In this document: positions 17,213 through 26,382 of the stretch, piece after piece
Numbering within the stretch: the first letter of the stretch is position 1
Layout of the letters: each line of letters begins with the position of its first letter
Notes under the pieces: generated by a model
Databases searched by the model: none
The model's input: the letters and a program-made list of their open reading frames with translations, nothing else
Told to the model about the DNA's origin: nothing
NCBI GenBank assembly: GCA_016190375.1
Contig: JACPQR010000081.1
Location: 1-63,384 of the forward strand
DNA: 63,384 nucleotides
Direction: 5' to 3'
DNA from: Deltaproteobacteria bacterium
GTDB lineage: Bacteria; Myxococcota_A; Polyangia; JACPQR01
Program-made: the position numbers and the translations under genes

Positions 17213-18328
17213 GTGAACCCGATCGAGCTGGCGCTTCGCGAACGGGTCAAGGAGCTGACCTGCCTCTACAGCATCGCGCAGCTCATGGTGCGCGAGGGGA
17301 TCTCGCTCGGCGATCAGATCCAGGCCGTGGTGCGGCTGCTGCCGCCCGCCTGGCAGTACCCGGACGTCACGTCCGCCCGCATCCTCCTCGACGGCCGCAC
17401 GTGGACGACCGAGGGCTTCCAGCAAGGCAGCCAGAGCCAGCGCGCCGCGGTGGTCGTCGAGGGAGTCGAGCGCGGATTCGTCGAGGTGACCTACCTCCGC
17501 CAGATGCCCGATCTCGACGAGGGGCCGTTCCTGAAGGAGGAGCGCAGCCTCATCGACACGATCGCGCGCGAGGTGGCGCTGGTCCTCGAACGCCGTCATG
17601 CGGACGAGGAGCGCCAGAGGCTGTCGGAGCAGCTCCGGCACGCCGACCGGCTCGCGACGATCGGGCAGCTCGCGGCGGGCGTGGCCCACGAGCTCAACGA
17701 GCCGCTCGGGAGCATCCTGGGCTTCGCGCAGCTCGCGGCGAAGTGCGAGGGGCTGCCGGAGCAGGCCCGCTCGGATACCGAGAAGATCGTCAAGGCCGCC
17801 CTTCACGCGCGCGAGGTGGTCAAGAAGCTCATGCTCTTCGCGAGGCAGATGCCTCCCCGGAAGACCCAGGTCGACCTCAACCAGATGGTGTGCGACGGTC
17901 TGTACATCCTCGAGTCGCGCCTCGCGAAGGGCGGGATCGAGCTCGCGCGCGATCTGGAGGCGGGGCTCCCGTCGCTCACGGCCGATCCCTCGCAGCTCCT
18001 CCAGGTCCTGGTCAACCTCGTGGTCAACGCCGCTCAGGCCATGCCCGACGGGGGCCGACTGACGATCCGGACGAGGAGGTCGGGCGAGAACATCACGCTC
18101 CTCGTCGAGGATACCGGCGTCGGCATGACCGAGGAGGTCCGGCGGCAGGTCTTCATCCCCTTCTTCACCACGAAGGACGTCGGCGAGGGCACGGGGCTCG
18201 GTCTGCCCGTCGTCCACGGAATCGTGACGTCGCACGGGGGCACGGTTGGCGTGCAGAGCCAGATCGGAGTAGGAACCCGCTTCGAGATCCGGCTGCCCCT
18301 GGAGCGGACAGCGGCGGAGGAGCCATAG
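17213..18328 (+). CDS. Cytoplasmic sensor histidine kinase (NtrB-like partner)
   Basis: 371 residues from a GTG. No membrane helices. The N-terminal 130 residues form a GAF-like sensor starting ALRERVKELTCLYSIAQLM. The phospho-acceptor helix reads AAGVAHELNEPLGSILGF with His159. The ATPase part has NLVVNAAQAMPDGG (N box), EDTGVGM (G1), FFTTK (F) and GTGLGLPVVHGIV (G2). In-frame starts upstream would place coding sequence over the divergent promoter region. The stop directly abuts the response regulator's GTG, so the two are translationally coupled. The signal it senses is unknown. Confidence 0.9.
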   Translation: MNPIELALRERVKELTCLYSIAQLMVREGISLGDQIQAVVRLLPPAWQYPDVTSARILLDGRTWTTEGFQQGSQSQRAAVVVEGVERGFVEVTYLRQMPDLDEGPFLKEERSLIDTIAREVALVLERRHADEERQRLSEQLRHADRLATIGQLAAGVAHELNEPLGSILGFAQLAAKCEGLPEQARSDTEKIVKAALHAREVVKKLMLFARQMPPRKTQVDLNQMVCDGLYILESRLAKGGIELARDLEAGLPSLTADPSQLLQVLVNLVVNAAQAMPDGGRLTIRTRRSGENITLLVEDTGVGMTEEVRRQVFIPFFTTKDVGEGTGLGLPVVHGIVTSHGGTVGVQSQIGVGTRFEIRLPLERTAAEEP

Positions 18329-19660
18329 GTGGACCAGATCCTCGTCGTCGACGACGCCCCCGAGACGCTCGAAGTCGTCCAGCGCAACTTGGTCTCGCGC
18401 GGATGGCGCGTGCGCGTCGCTTCGGGTGTGGCCGAGGCCATGGCAGCGCTCGATGAGGGGCCCGTCGATCTCGTCATCACCGATCTGAAGATGCCGAAGG
18501 CGAGCGGGCTGGATCTGGTGCGCCACGTCCGCGAGAACCTCGCGGACACCGAGGTCATGATGATCACGGGGTTCCCGTCGATCGAGGGAGCGGTCGAGGC
18601 GGTCAAGACCGGGGCGGACGAGTACCTGCCCAAGCCGTTCACCGAGGACGAGCTCGTAGCGGCGGTCAGGCGCTCGCTGGACAAGCTGCGGATGCGCCGC
18701 GCCGGGCTCGCGCCTGCGGACCGCCTGCCCTCGAGGCACGCCGGCCTCATCGGCGACTCCGCGCAGGCGCGCAGGCTGAACCACGCGATCGGAAAGGCGG
18801 CTCTGACGTCGGCGACGTGCCTGATCACGGGGGAGAGCGGCACGGGCAAGGAGCTCGTCGCCCGTGCGATTCACTACGGAAGCGCGCGGGCGGCGGCGCC
18901 GTTCGTGCCGGTCAACTGTGGTGGAATTCCCGACGGGCTGATCGAGAGCGAGCTGTTCGGGCACCGCAAGGGAGCGTTCACGGGCGCCGCGGAGTCGCGC
19001 GCGGGCTTCTTCCAGACCGCCGATGGCGGGACGATCTTCCTGGACGAGATCGGCGACCTGCCGATCGCCATGCAGGTCAAGCTCCTGCGCGTCCTGGAGG
19101 ACAAGCAGGTGTTCATGGTCGGCTCGAGCAGGCCCATGCAGCTCGATGTCCGGATCCTGGCCGCGACGAACAAGGACCTCGGCGCCCTCGTCGAGCGCGG
19201 GGCCTTCCGCGATGACCTGTTCTTCCGGATCGCGGTCCTGACCATCGACGTGCCTGCCCTGCGGGACCGCGGCGACGACGTCCTCCGGCTCACCCGTCAC
19301 TTCGCGGAGAAGTTCGCGGGCGAGCTCGGGAAGCCCGTGCCCCGCTTCTCGGACGGCGCCTTGAGGTCGATCGCGGGCTACCACTGGCCGGGCAACGTTC
19401 GAGAGCTCGAAAACGTCGTGCAGCGACTCGTGGTGATGGGCGACCACGCCGTCATCGACGTCCCCGAGCTGCCGCCGGCCATGCGCGCCTCTCTGCCGCG
19501 GTCCACGGGCGACCACAGGACGCTCGCCGAGGTCGAGGCCGAGCACATCCGCAACGTGCTCTCGAGCGTGGACGGCAACGTCACCCGCGCCGCTGGGATC
19601 CTGGAGATCGATCGGAAGACCCTGCGGCTCAAGCTCGGAACGGCGAAGCGTCACGAGTAG
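18329..19660 (+). CDS. Sigma-54-dependent response regulator (NtrC family)
   Basis: 443 residues from a GTG right after the kinase stop. The receiver domain has phospho-acceptor Asp52 in ITDLKMPKASG and Lys in LPKPF. The AAA+ domain has Walker A GESGTGKE (168-175), the sigma-54 contact loop GAFTGA (215-220) and Walker B GGTIFLDEIGDL. The C terminus is a Fis-type helix-turn-helix (NVTRAAGILEIDRKTLRLKL). Everything needed to open sigma-54 promoters is present. The most likely target is the divergent redox operon, which carries such a promoter. Confidence 0.93.
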   Translation: MDQILVVDDAPETLEVVQRNLVSRGWRVRVASGVAEAMAALDEGPVDLVITDLKMPKASGLDLVRHVRENLADTEVMMITGFPSIEGAVEAVKTGADEYLPKPFTEDELVAAVRRSLDKLRMRRAGLAPADRLPSRHAGLIGDSAQARRLNHAIGKAALTSATCLITGESGTGKELVARAIHYGSARAAAPFVPVNCGGIPDGLIESELFGHRKGAFTGAAESRAGFFQTADGGTIFLDEIGDLPIAMQVKLLRVLEDKQVFMVGSSRPMQLDVRILAATNKDLGALVERGAFRDDLFFRIAVLTIDVPALRDRGDDVLRLTRHFAEKFAGELGKPVPRFSDGALRSIAGYHWPGNVRELENVVQRLVVMGDHAVIDVPELPPAMRASLPRSTGDHRTLAEVEAEHIRNVLSSVDGNVTRAAGILEIDRKTLRLKLGTAKRHE

Positions 19661-19954
19661 CTTCGCGATTTGTAGAGAAGGCTCGCGAGTGAAATGTCGA
19701 GACGCTGTCGTGCTGGGGTGCGAGCTCCGATGGCATGCTGGGAGTCGGCGAGATGGTTCCGGTTCGCGAGGACGCGATGACCTGCGATCCGCTTCCTGTG
19801 TGTTTCCCGCCCTGACGGACCGCGCCTGACGCTGATGGCGCCGGCGGGGTGCTCCAGATGGCGGCCCCGGCCCGCGCACGAGGAGCGGGCGGCCCGATGG
19901 CGGTCGTGGTCGACGCCGTCGGCACCGGCGCGCGCGGCGAGCCAGAGCCCGCTC
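19661..19954. other. Intergenic, no gene recognised
   Basis: Between the response regulator and hicB no frame reads like protein. The GATGGC-containing segments around 19835-19905 are locally repetitive but carry no conserved product. No strong terminator hairpin with a T-run is seen. Confidence 0.5.
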
Positions 19955-19982
19955 TTGACGCCAACGCGAGGCAGGATATGGT
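19955..19982 (+). promoter_or_regulatory. Promoter of hicBA
   Basis: TTGACG (19955-19960), a 16-nt spacer and TATGGT (19977-19982), followed 6 nt later by the GTG of hicB. The short distance and the lack of a ribosome site point to a leaderless message. Confidence 0.6.
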
Positions 19983-19988
19983 GCTTCC

Positions 19989-20201
19989 GTGTCCCGGTCC
20001 TACACGGTCTCCGATGGGCGGCTGGTTCTCACTCTGACCCCCGCAGAGGAGGGTGGGTATGTCGTGAAGAGCCCGCTCGACCCGGAGCTGGTGACGGAGG
20101 CCGAGACGTTGACGGAAGCGTTCGAGATGGCGCGCGATGCTCTCCGCGCGCTGCGCGCATCGCGAGCGAAGCTCCTGCGCAAGCTGGCCGCGGCCGGTTG
20201 A
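19989..20201 (+). CDS. hicB: HicB-like antitoxin
   Basis: 70 residues beginning VSRSYTVSDGRLVLTLTPAEEGGYVVKSPLDPELVTEAET and continuing with an amphipathic helix. This is the partial RNase-H-like fold of HicB antitoxins (strand-rich half, then TEAETLTEAFEMARDAL). It lacks a C-terminal DNA-binding domain, as short HicB forms do. Its stop is 1 nt from the hicA start. Order is hicB then hicA, behind their own promoter. It should bind HicA and block its RNA cleavage. Confidence 0.8.
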   Translation: MSRSYTVSDGRLVLTLTPAEEGGYVVKSPLDPELVTEAETLTEAFEMARDALRALRASRAKLLRKLAAAG

Positions 20202-20202
20202 G

Positions 20203-20391
20203 GTGAACCGGCGAGCCCTCGAGAAGCACCTTCGAGCGTGCGGGTGCTTCCTTCACCACCGCGGGGGCAAACACGACGTCTGGGTCAATCCCGCGACTGG
20301 AGCCCACTCGCCCGTACCGAGGCATTCCACCATCAAGAAGGGAACGGTGCGTGCCATCTGCCGAGGGCTCTCCATCGAGGATCCGACCTGA
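20203..20391 (+). CDS. hicA: HicA-like mRNA interferase toxin
   Basis: 62 residues from a GTG preceded by GAGG. The HicA double-stranded-RNA-binding fold is evident: ALEKHLRACGCFLHHRGGKHDVW (with the catalytic His of GGKH), NPATGAHSPVPRH and IKKGTVRAICRGLSI. Length and spacing are normal. It forms a type II toxin-antitoxin module with the HicB gene just upstream. Such modules are common in accessory DNA and may act in stress or phage response. Confidence 0.85.
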   Translation: MNRRALEKHLRACGCFLHHRGGKHDVWVNPATGAHSPVPRHSTIKKGTVRAICRGLSIEDPT

Positions 20392-20509
20392 CCCGTGGCG
20401 GCCGGCGCCTGTCACATCGTGGTCGGTTCGCCCGGGGGCCGGGGACTGGGGCTGACTGCCTGCTGACTGCCAGGCGGACGTGCATCCAGCCTGACGGATC
20501 ATCCGACCC

Positions 20510-21723
20510 GTGACGGCGACGACGTGCAGCCGCCGGGCAGAGTGGGCAATCTCGCTGGTGGTCCTCCTGGCCGGCTGCGGCACGAGAGACGCGGAGACGA
20601 CGACGTTTCGGGTCGACGACTGCCCGGGGACTCTTCGCCTCCTGGTCTTCACCGACACGAACGCCTGCTCGAGCCAGGATCCGCGAGGGGACGGGGAACC
20701 GCTCGAGCCCGTCTCCGACATTCGGTGGACGAAGGGCGAGGAGGCGCCCAGCTTGCACGTTCCGGCCGAGGGTCCCCTCGCCGTCGTCGCCCAGTGCGTG
20801 GAGGTCGACGGAGTCGTGCGCCTCTGGGGCTGCGACGACGACAGCGATGGCCGGCTCGAGATCGACCTCGAGTCGATCTGTCGCGAGGATTGTGGCCGGC
20901 GCGGGGGCGACTGCCCCGGCGGGTCGGTCCCTGGAGCGGCGGCGGCGGCGCGATCTGTGCCCCGGAGTGCGACTGCGAGCCCGACGGTGGCGGCGACGGC
21001 GATGCGGATTCGGACGGCGACGGCGACGGCGACTCCGATTGCGATGTTCCGGAGGATTGCCCCGAGACCGGAGAGCTCTGTCGCGTGCGGACCTGCCAGG
21101 ACCACCAGTGCGGGACCGCGACCCGTGACTGTGACGACGACGTCGACTGCACCGACGACTCCTGCGCCGGCGATGGATGCGTCAACACGCCGAACGCCGG
21201 CAGGTGCCTCGATCCTCCCGACACGTTCTGCGATGCCGGCGAGGGCTGCGTCACGCCCCCCGCCTGTTTCGAGAACGACGGATGGGCGCCCGTGACGGTG
21301 GATACCGGGGGCGACTCGTGGATGGCTCTGGACGCGGCCGGCGCCGCGCACATCTCCTACTACCATGGCGGAAGCCTCGAGCTCGCCACGAACCGGGGCG
21401 GCGGATGGGCGCTCGAGTCGGTTGGTGGGGAGCAGGGGAGCTACTCGTCCCTGGCGCTGGGCCTGGACGACGGAGCGCACATCAGCTACTGGGACACCGG
21501 CACGTCCGACCTCGGGTACGCGAGTCGGAGCGTGGCCGTCGACGGCATCGATCAGAACTGCGACGGCGTGGACGGCGTGGACGGCGACGGAGACGGACAC
21601 GCCTCCCGGACGACCGGCGGCGACGATTGCAACGACGCCGACGGAGGCATCTTCCCGGGAGCGGCGGATGCGAACGGCGACGGGATCGATCAGAACTGCG
21701 ACGGCGTGGACGGAGTCGCGTGA
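20510..21723 (+). pseudogene. MopE-type Cys/Asp-rich lipoprotein with a frameshift
   Basis: The N-terminal frame starts GTGACGGCGACG and gives a lipoprotein signal (WAISLVVLLAGC) and an exported domain up to about 20935. There coding potential moves to another frame, reading GGGGAICAPECDCEPDGG and on through Asp/Gly repeats, Cys pairs, two blades of type AHISYYHGGSLELATN, and two MopE motifs (DGIDQNCDGVDGVDGDGDG and a near copy at the end). The switch falls in a GGCGGCGGCGG run at 20939-20950. Joined, the product would be about 400 residues and much like its neighbour at 8406. A sequencing error is an alternative to real inactivation. Confidence 0.7.
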
Positions 21724-21733
21724 GCCTTCGCAG

Positions 21734-22294
21734 CTAGCCCCTGGCCCTGGCCGCGTCGAGCTTCTGCTTCAGCCGCGGCACGAGCGTGTCGACCTTCTTG
21801 AGCTCGCGCTCGATGTCGGGCTTGCGGAACACGAGCTTGGCGATCTCGGCGCTCGCCTCGTCGGCCAGCCAGCCGCTCGCCTCGGGATCGGTGAGGAAGT
21901 CCCGGGCCTTCTTGCCCTTGTAGTCGTTGTCGGTCCGCGCCACGGCCGCGCGACCCACGAAGTCGAAGATGTCATCGCCAAGGAACTCTCTCGCGCTGGC
22001 GAGGTCCGTGGCGAGGGTCTCGTACAGCTTGGGGTACCGCTCCCGGTAGCGAGGAGCGGCTTCGCCCGCCCTCGCGAGCGCGATCCGACACACGAGCGCG
22101 TCGTCGACGTAGCCGAGGACGCCTATCGAGTCCGGGACGAGGTCCCCGGCCGAGAGCGTGTACAGGATGGCGCCGGCGGCCTCGAGGCGAGGCCCGTCGT
22201 CGAGGTCCTCGTCCTGAAGGATCCTGAGGAGCACCTTGAGATCGGCAGGGATGGCGGGGATCGCCCGCGCGAGGAAGGACTGGAATTCGGTCAT
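21734..22294 (-). CDS. DUF1232 (YkvA-like) protein
   Basis: 186 residues. The family signature is SAGDLVPDSIGVLGYVDDALV at residues 50-70, a hydrophobic hairpin with acidic positions found in DUF1232 proteins of unknown function. The rest is helical and charged, ending in a coiled-coil-like tail (VDTLVPRLKQKLDAARARG). AAGGAAA precedes the ATG. It lies 19 bp after the OmpA-type gene's stop site on the same strand and converges on the MopE-type gene with 10 bp between. Confidence 0.8.
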   Translation of the reverse strand: MTEFQSFLARAIPAIPADLKVLLRILQDEDLDDGPRLEAAGAILYTLSAGDLVPDSIGVLGYVDDALVCRIALARAGEAAPRYRERYPKLYETLATDLASAREFLGDDIFDFVGRAAVARTDNDYKGKKARDFLTDPEASGWLADEASAEIAKLVFRKPDIERELKKVDTLVPRLKQKLDAARARG

Positions 22295-22313
22295 CGTTTC
22301 CTTCTGGGTGTCG

Positions 22314-24335
22314 TCAGCGTGGAATCAGCTCCCGGCCCGCCGGGCAAGCGACCTCGACGCCCGTCGGACCGGCGTCGGTCTCGAGGATCTTGAACTCTAC
22401 GCGGCGGTTCTTCTCCCACGCGGCAGCGTTGTGCCGCGGGTCGACGGGGCAGCGCTCGCCGTAACCCGCCGAGCGCACCCTGGTCCGCAAGACGCTGCGC
22501 TGGACCAGAGCCTCGAGCACGGCGGCCGCGCGGTCGCGCGTCAACCGGATGTTGTACGCGTCATCCGAGCGCTCGTCGGCGTGCCCCTGGATCTCGATCA
22601 TCCGGATCTGCGGGTTGCCCTGCAGCGTCGCCGCCACCGCCTCGATGATCGGGAAGGAGCGCTCCTGGATCACGGCGCTGTCGGTCTCGAAGTAGATCTT
22701 GTCGAGGATGACGATCTGGTTCTCCTCGATCTGCACGCGGCCCTGGTCGGGGCACCCGTCCTCGTCGGCCTCGCCGTTGTACGTCTCGGGGTCGTTCGGG
22801 CACTGGTCGTCCACGTCGAGGATGCGGTCGTTGTCGTTGTCCGGGTCGGGGCACCCGTCCGTGTCCTCGAAGTTGTCGCGGTCTTCGGGGTCGTTCGGGC
22901 ACAGATCGTCGGGGTCGAGGATGCCGTCCTGATCGTTGTCCGGGTCGGGGCAGCCCTCCTCGTCCTCGAAGTTGTCGCGATCCTCGGGCTCGTCGGGGCA
23001 CTGGTCGACGTTGTCGAGGATCCCGTCTCCGTCGCGGTCGCCCTCGTTGCCCTCGGGGCAACCGTCCTCGTCCTCCTCGCCGTCCCGGTCCTCCGGGATC
23101 AGCGGGCACTCGTCGTCGACGTCGAGGATCCCGTCGCGATCGTTGTCGGGCTCGGGACAGCCGTCCTCGTCCTCGAACTGATCGAAGTCCTCGGGGTCGT
23201 TGATGCAGCGGTCCACGTCGTCCTTGATCCCGTCGCCGTCACGGTCGCCGATCGACGGCTCGAAGATGAACGCCAGGAAGAGCCGCTGGTCGGCGGCGGA
23301 GAAGCCGTTCGTGACGCCGATGCCGCCGCCGAGGTACAGGTACGAGTTGCGCTCGACGAAGACCTTGAGGCCCCCGATGGCCTCGACCGGCGTCGCCCTG
23401 GGCTTGAACATGTCGGTCTGCAGCGTGTTCGCGTAGGACTCAGCGACGAGATCGAGCGTCCCCAGGACGAGCTGGTAGCTCAGCCCAGCGCCGAGCGTGA
23501 GCTGCGACCCATACTCGATCTCCTGATCGCCCGCGCCGACGATCGAGCCCTCTCCCGTCACGAGACGGTAGCCCGCGTTGAGCGAGGCGCGGAAGCGACG
23601 CGTCGGCTCGACGTCGAGGACCAGCATCGGCCAGATCGAGAAGCCCGGCTCGGCGGCGAAGCTCCGGGAGTTCCCGGTGGGGAAGCCGATCTGCAGGACC
23701 GCAGCGAGGCCGATCGGGTTCCTCTCGACGCGAAGGAGCCGGAACTTGGTGTGCAGCGTGACGTCGCCGAGGTCCTGCAGGTCGAGGAGCGTCTTCGTGT
23801 TCTCGCCGCTGCCCGAGCTGTCGAGGCCCGCGATGGAGCCCTCGAACTCGCCCTGCCCGATGATCACCGGAAGCTGCACCCCGACGACCGCCGCGTTGAA
23901 GAGGCCGAGGTTGAAGGAGAAGACGCCGGAGTACAGCCCCTCGACGAAGTTGGTGCCGTCGTCGCCGGCCACCGGCAGGATCCCGAGCCCGCCGTCGAGC
24001 ACCAGACCGAAGGAGAGGTCCATGTGACCGAGGATCGGCGAGGCGTTGATCGTGAACATCCCCTTCGAGTCGACCGCCGGCCGGAAGAGCCTGAGCGCCA
24101 TCCCATCGCCGTTCCCCTCGGAGATGGTGTCGTCGGCTCCCGCCGCGACCGGCGCGTGGACCAGAGCGCAGACGAGCAAGGCGCCGGCAAGCCCGCCGCC
24201 CCGCCGGAACGAGCTCACAGGCCCGACGACCCTCGAGCGAGGCCGCGCGTCCACTACGGGCCTGGGGACGTGCAAGGAACGGCGCCTGACCGGCGCCGGT
24301 GTCTTGAACACGTTCGCCTCTCGCTTCGTCGTCAT
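22314..24335 (-). CDS. OmpA-family outer-membrane protein with thrombospondin type 3 repeats
   Basis: 673 residues from an ATG with GGAAGGAG upstream. A long N-terminal region precedes a signal-like segment (GGLAGALLVCALVHAPVAAGA). Residues to about 365 look like an outer-membrane beta-barrel. Residues 370-525 hold six or seven calcium-binding TSP3 repeats (DRDGDGIKDDVDRC, DNDQDGILDPDDLCP and so on). The end is an OmpA-like peptidoglycan-binding domain: KIYFETDSAVIQ and IQGHADERSDDAYNIRLTRDRA. It anchors the outer membrane to the wall. The arrangement is common in Myxococcota surface proteins. Confidence 0.92.
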   Translation of the reverse strand: MTTKREANVFKTPAPVRRRSLHVPRPVVDARPRSRVVGPVSSFRRGGGLAGALLVCALVHAPVAAGADDTISEGNGDGMALRLFRPAVDSKGMFTINASPILGHMDLSFGLVLDGGLGILPVAGDDGTNFVEGLYSGVFSFNLGLFNAAVVGVQLPVIIGQGEFEGSIAGLDSSGSGENTKTLLDLQDLGDVTLHTKFRLLRVERNPIGLAAVLQIGFPTGNSRSFAAEPGFSIWPMLVLDVEPTRRFRASLNAGYRLVTGEGSIVGAGDQEIEYGSQLTLGAGLSYQLVLGTLDLVAESYANTLQTDMFKPRATPVEAIGGLKVFVERNSYLYLGGGIGVTNGFSAADQRLFLAFIFEPSIGDRDGDGIKDDVDRCINDPEDFDQFEDEDGCPEPDNDRDGILDVDDECPLIPEDRDGEEDEDGCPEGNEGDRDGDGILDNVDQCPDEPEDRDNFEDEEGCPDPDNDQDGILDPDDLCPNDPEDRDNFEDTDGCPDPDNDNDRILDVDDQCPNDPETYNGEADEDGCPDQGRVQIEENQIVILDKIYFETDSAVIQERSFPIIEAVAATLQGNPQIRMIEIQGHADERSDDAYNIRLTRDRAAAVLEALVQRSVLRTRVRSAGYGERCPVDPRHNAAAWEKNRRVEFKILETDAGPTGVEVACPAGRELIPR

Positions 24336-24394
24336 GCCCACTCCTTCCGGGTCGCCGCTCACGTCGAATTCGGAAAATCGCAAAGGCGGCGCCA

Positions 24395-24423
24395 ACCTAG
24401 CAGAGCCGTTCGGACGGTGTCAA
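24395..24423 (-). promoter_or_regulatory. Sigma-70-type promoter of the OmpA-family gene
   Basis: The minus strand has TTGACA (24423-24418), 17 nt, then CTAGGT (24400-24395), about 60 nt before the ATG. The -35 is perfect and the -10 is moderate. Confidence 0.55.
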
Positions 24424-24481
24424 CGAAGGGAAACCGGCGGCGGGACCGATTCTTACAGACCGCTGTCCAACCCGGCGTGGC

Positions 24482-26254
24482 TCAGTGAGCCATCTCGCGG
24501 ACCCGCCTCGCGAACGGGGTATCCGGGAACTTCTCCAGGTACTGCCGCGCGAGGTTCTGCACTCGACCGCGATCGCCGATGAAGCTGTGCGCGAGGATCA
24601 GGTTGCGCAGGCCGGACTCGCCCTGCGCGACGCCGCCGGTCGCGCTCAGGTAGCAGCGCGCCCGCTCCGCGCTCGTGATCGGGATGCAGCGCGCGGTCTC
24701 GCCCGAGCCGGTCGGCTGCTGGGGCGGCTGCACCGGCGGCTCGTGCGTCTCGGGCGGCTGAGGTGGCCGGACCGGCCCCGGTTGACGAATTGGCCCGGGT
24801 GGGTGCGGACCCGGAGCAACGACGGCCGTCGCCGCCTCGCGCTCGGCAATCTGGCGGAGGATCTGCTCTGCCGACTGGCCCACCTTGACGAGCTTCGCCC
24901 GGCTCGGGTCGCGGACCCAGGGGTGGTCCCGGACGTCGCTCGCCGTCTGACGCGCGTCGTCCAGCGAACCACCGCCCCTTCGCATGAGCTCCCGCGCCTC
25001 CTCGAGCCGGGCAGACAGCACGCGGCGCGCGGACTCGAGGACCTCCGGGTCGTCGTACGCGGGCGTGCCCTGGGGAATCGTCTCGAACTCGGCGAAGGCC
25101 GCGGTGTAGTCGGGCAGCAGCGCGCGTCCCTTCTCGAGCTGGTTCTTCCCTCGCTGCTCGAGCTGGAGCTGCTGGAGGAACGCGTCGGCCTCGCGGTTGC
25201 CGGGCGCCTGGCTCTTCGCCTGAGCCGCACGCTCGATCGCGCGCTCGAGGTCCCCGGCGTCACGGAGCTCGCGAGCCTCGCGCAGGAGCGCCTCGACGTC
25301 GTGCACCGCCGGGGGCGGCGGGGGCGCAGGCGGGGGCCGCGGCGCCGGCTGCTGGGGCGCCGTGACCGGCACGTCCGGCTCGACCGTGGGGTCTGCCGGG
25401 CGCACGGCGAGGTACAGGGCCACGCCGCCGGCGACGAGGAGGGCGGCGGCGAGCACCCAGAGCGGGCCGCGTCCAGGCCGGCCGACGTCCGAGGACATCT
25501 GGATCGTGGCGTCGCCGTCGAGCCGGTACGTTTCGCCCGGGGCGACGAAGCGGAGGCGGACGTGCCCGAGCTCGATGAGGTCCCCCCTCCTGAGCTCGGA
25601 GTAGGGAACGTCCTGGCCGTTGATCCGGACGCCGTTCGCGCTCTCGAGGTCGAGGATCCGGAACGCCTGGTCCACGCGGAGGATCTTGGCGTGCTCGCGG
25701 GAGATGGACCGATGGTTGAGCGAGACCTCGCACTCCTCGGCGCGGCCAATCACGACCTCGTCGCGGTCGAGCGGGAACTCCTGCCCGGGAGCCGGAGCGG
25801 ACAGGAGGACGAGCCTCGCGGGCTGAGCGGGCCTGGGCGTGGGCGCCGGCAGCGGCTCCGTCTCGACGACGGCCGGCACCGGGATCATCTCGGTCGGCCC
25901 GTCCGCCGCCACGGGCACCACCGTCGCCACCGTCGCCTGCTCCTCCGGCACCCGGGCGACCACCTTGTCGGACTGCAGCGCGAGCTGGTAGTCGCCGATC
26001 TGGACCTGGTCGCCCTCCTTGATGACGCTCTTGTCGGAGATGCGAACGCCGTTCAGCCGGATCCCGTTGTAGCTCCCGAGATCCTCGATCTGGAACGAGC
26101 CGTTCGCGCGCACCAGGCGGGCATGCCGCCGCGAGACGTTCCGCTCGGTCAGCCGGATGGTGTTCCCCTCCTTGCGACCGATCGTGATCTCGTCCCGGAT
26201 CAGCGGGACGATCGTCGTTTTTCCCTCGTCGTCCGAGATGACGAGCTTGTGCAT
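24482..26254 (-). CDS. Membrane protein with two FHA domains
   Basis: 590 residues. FHA1 (about 23-92) has IGRKEGNTIRL, VSRRHARL and GSYNGIRLNG. FHA2 (about 167-236) has IGRAEECEVSL, ISREHAKI and ANGVRINGQ. The phosphothreonine-binding Arg, Ser-Arg-His and Asn-Gly residues are all kept. A Pro/Ala linker precedes one membrane helix (LWVLAAALLVAGGVALYLAV, 265-284), then a Pro-rich and helical TPR-like part. FHA domains bind phosphothreonine made by kinases such as the one at 3008. Two on one membrane protein suggest a signalling scaffold. A strong promoter lies upstream. Confidence 0.9.
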   Translation of the reverse strand: MHKLVISDDEGKTTIVPLIRDEITIGRKEGNTIRLTERNVSRRHARLVRANGSFQIEDLGSYNGIRLNGVRISDKSVIKEGDQVQIGDYQLALQSDKVVARVPEEQATVATVVPVAADGPTEMIPVPAVVETEPLPAPTPRPAQPARLVLLSAPAPGQEFPLDRDEVVIGRAEECEVSLNHRSISREHAKILRVDQAFRILDLESANGVRINGQDVPYSELRRGDLIELGHVRLRFVAPGETYRLDGDATIQMSSDVGRPGRGPLWVLAAALLVAGGVALYLAVRPADPTVEPDVPVTAPQQPAPRPPPAPPPPPAVHDVEALLREARELRDAGDLERAIERAAQAKSQAPGNREADAFLQQLQLEQRGKNQLEKGRALLPDYTAAFAEFETIPQGTPAYDDPEVLESARRVLSARLEEARELMRRGGGSLDDARQTASDVRDHPWVRDPSRAKLVKVGQSAEQILRQIAEREAATAVVAPGPHPPGPIRQPGPVRPPQPPETHEPPVQPPQQPTGSGETARCIPITSAERARCYLSATGGVAQGESGLRNLILAHSFIGDRGRVQNLARQYLEKFPDTPFARRVREMAH

Positions 26255-26263
26255 GGATTGCCG

Positions 26264-26315
26264 CCGGTCAGGGGTGACCGGGGTTTCAGTATACTGGCGA
26301 GGACTTCTCTGTCAA
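26264..26315 (-). promoter_or_regulatory. Strong promoter with palindrome in the leader (FHA gene)
   Basis: Minus strand: TTGACA (26315-26310), 16 nt, TATACT (26293-26288). Just downstream is a perfect inverted repeat CCGGTCA-GGGG-TGACCGG (26264-26281), at about +1 to +20. It could be a repressor site or an RNA hairpin near the ribosome site. Confidence 0.7.
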
Positions 26316-26382
26316 TGGCCACAAGTCCAGGATCCTTCGCGCTTTCCGGGGCTTGCGCGCCCGTGGTACAGATCCCGATTCG

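Noticed and set aside
22770..23230. Regular repeats that might be a CRISPR array
   Set aside because: They are in-frame codons of thrombospondin type 3 calcium-binding repeats, with no constant repeat or spacer structure.
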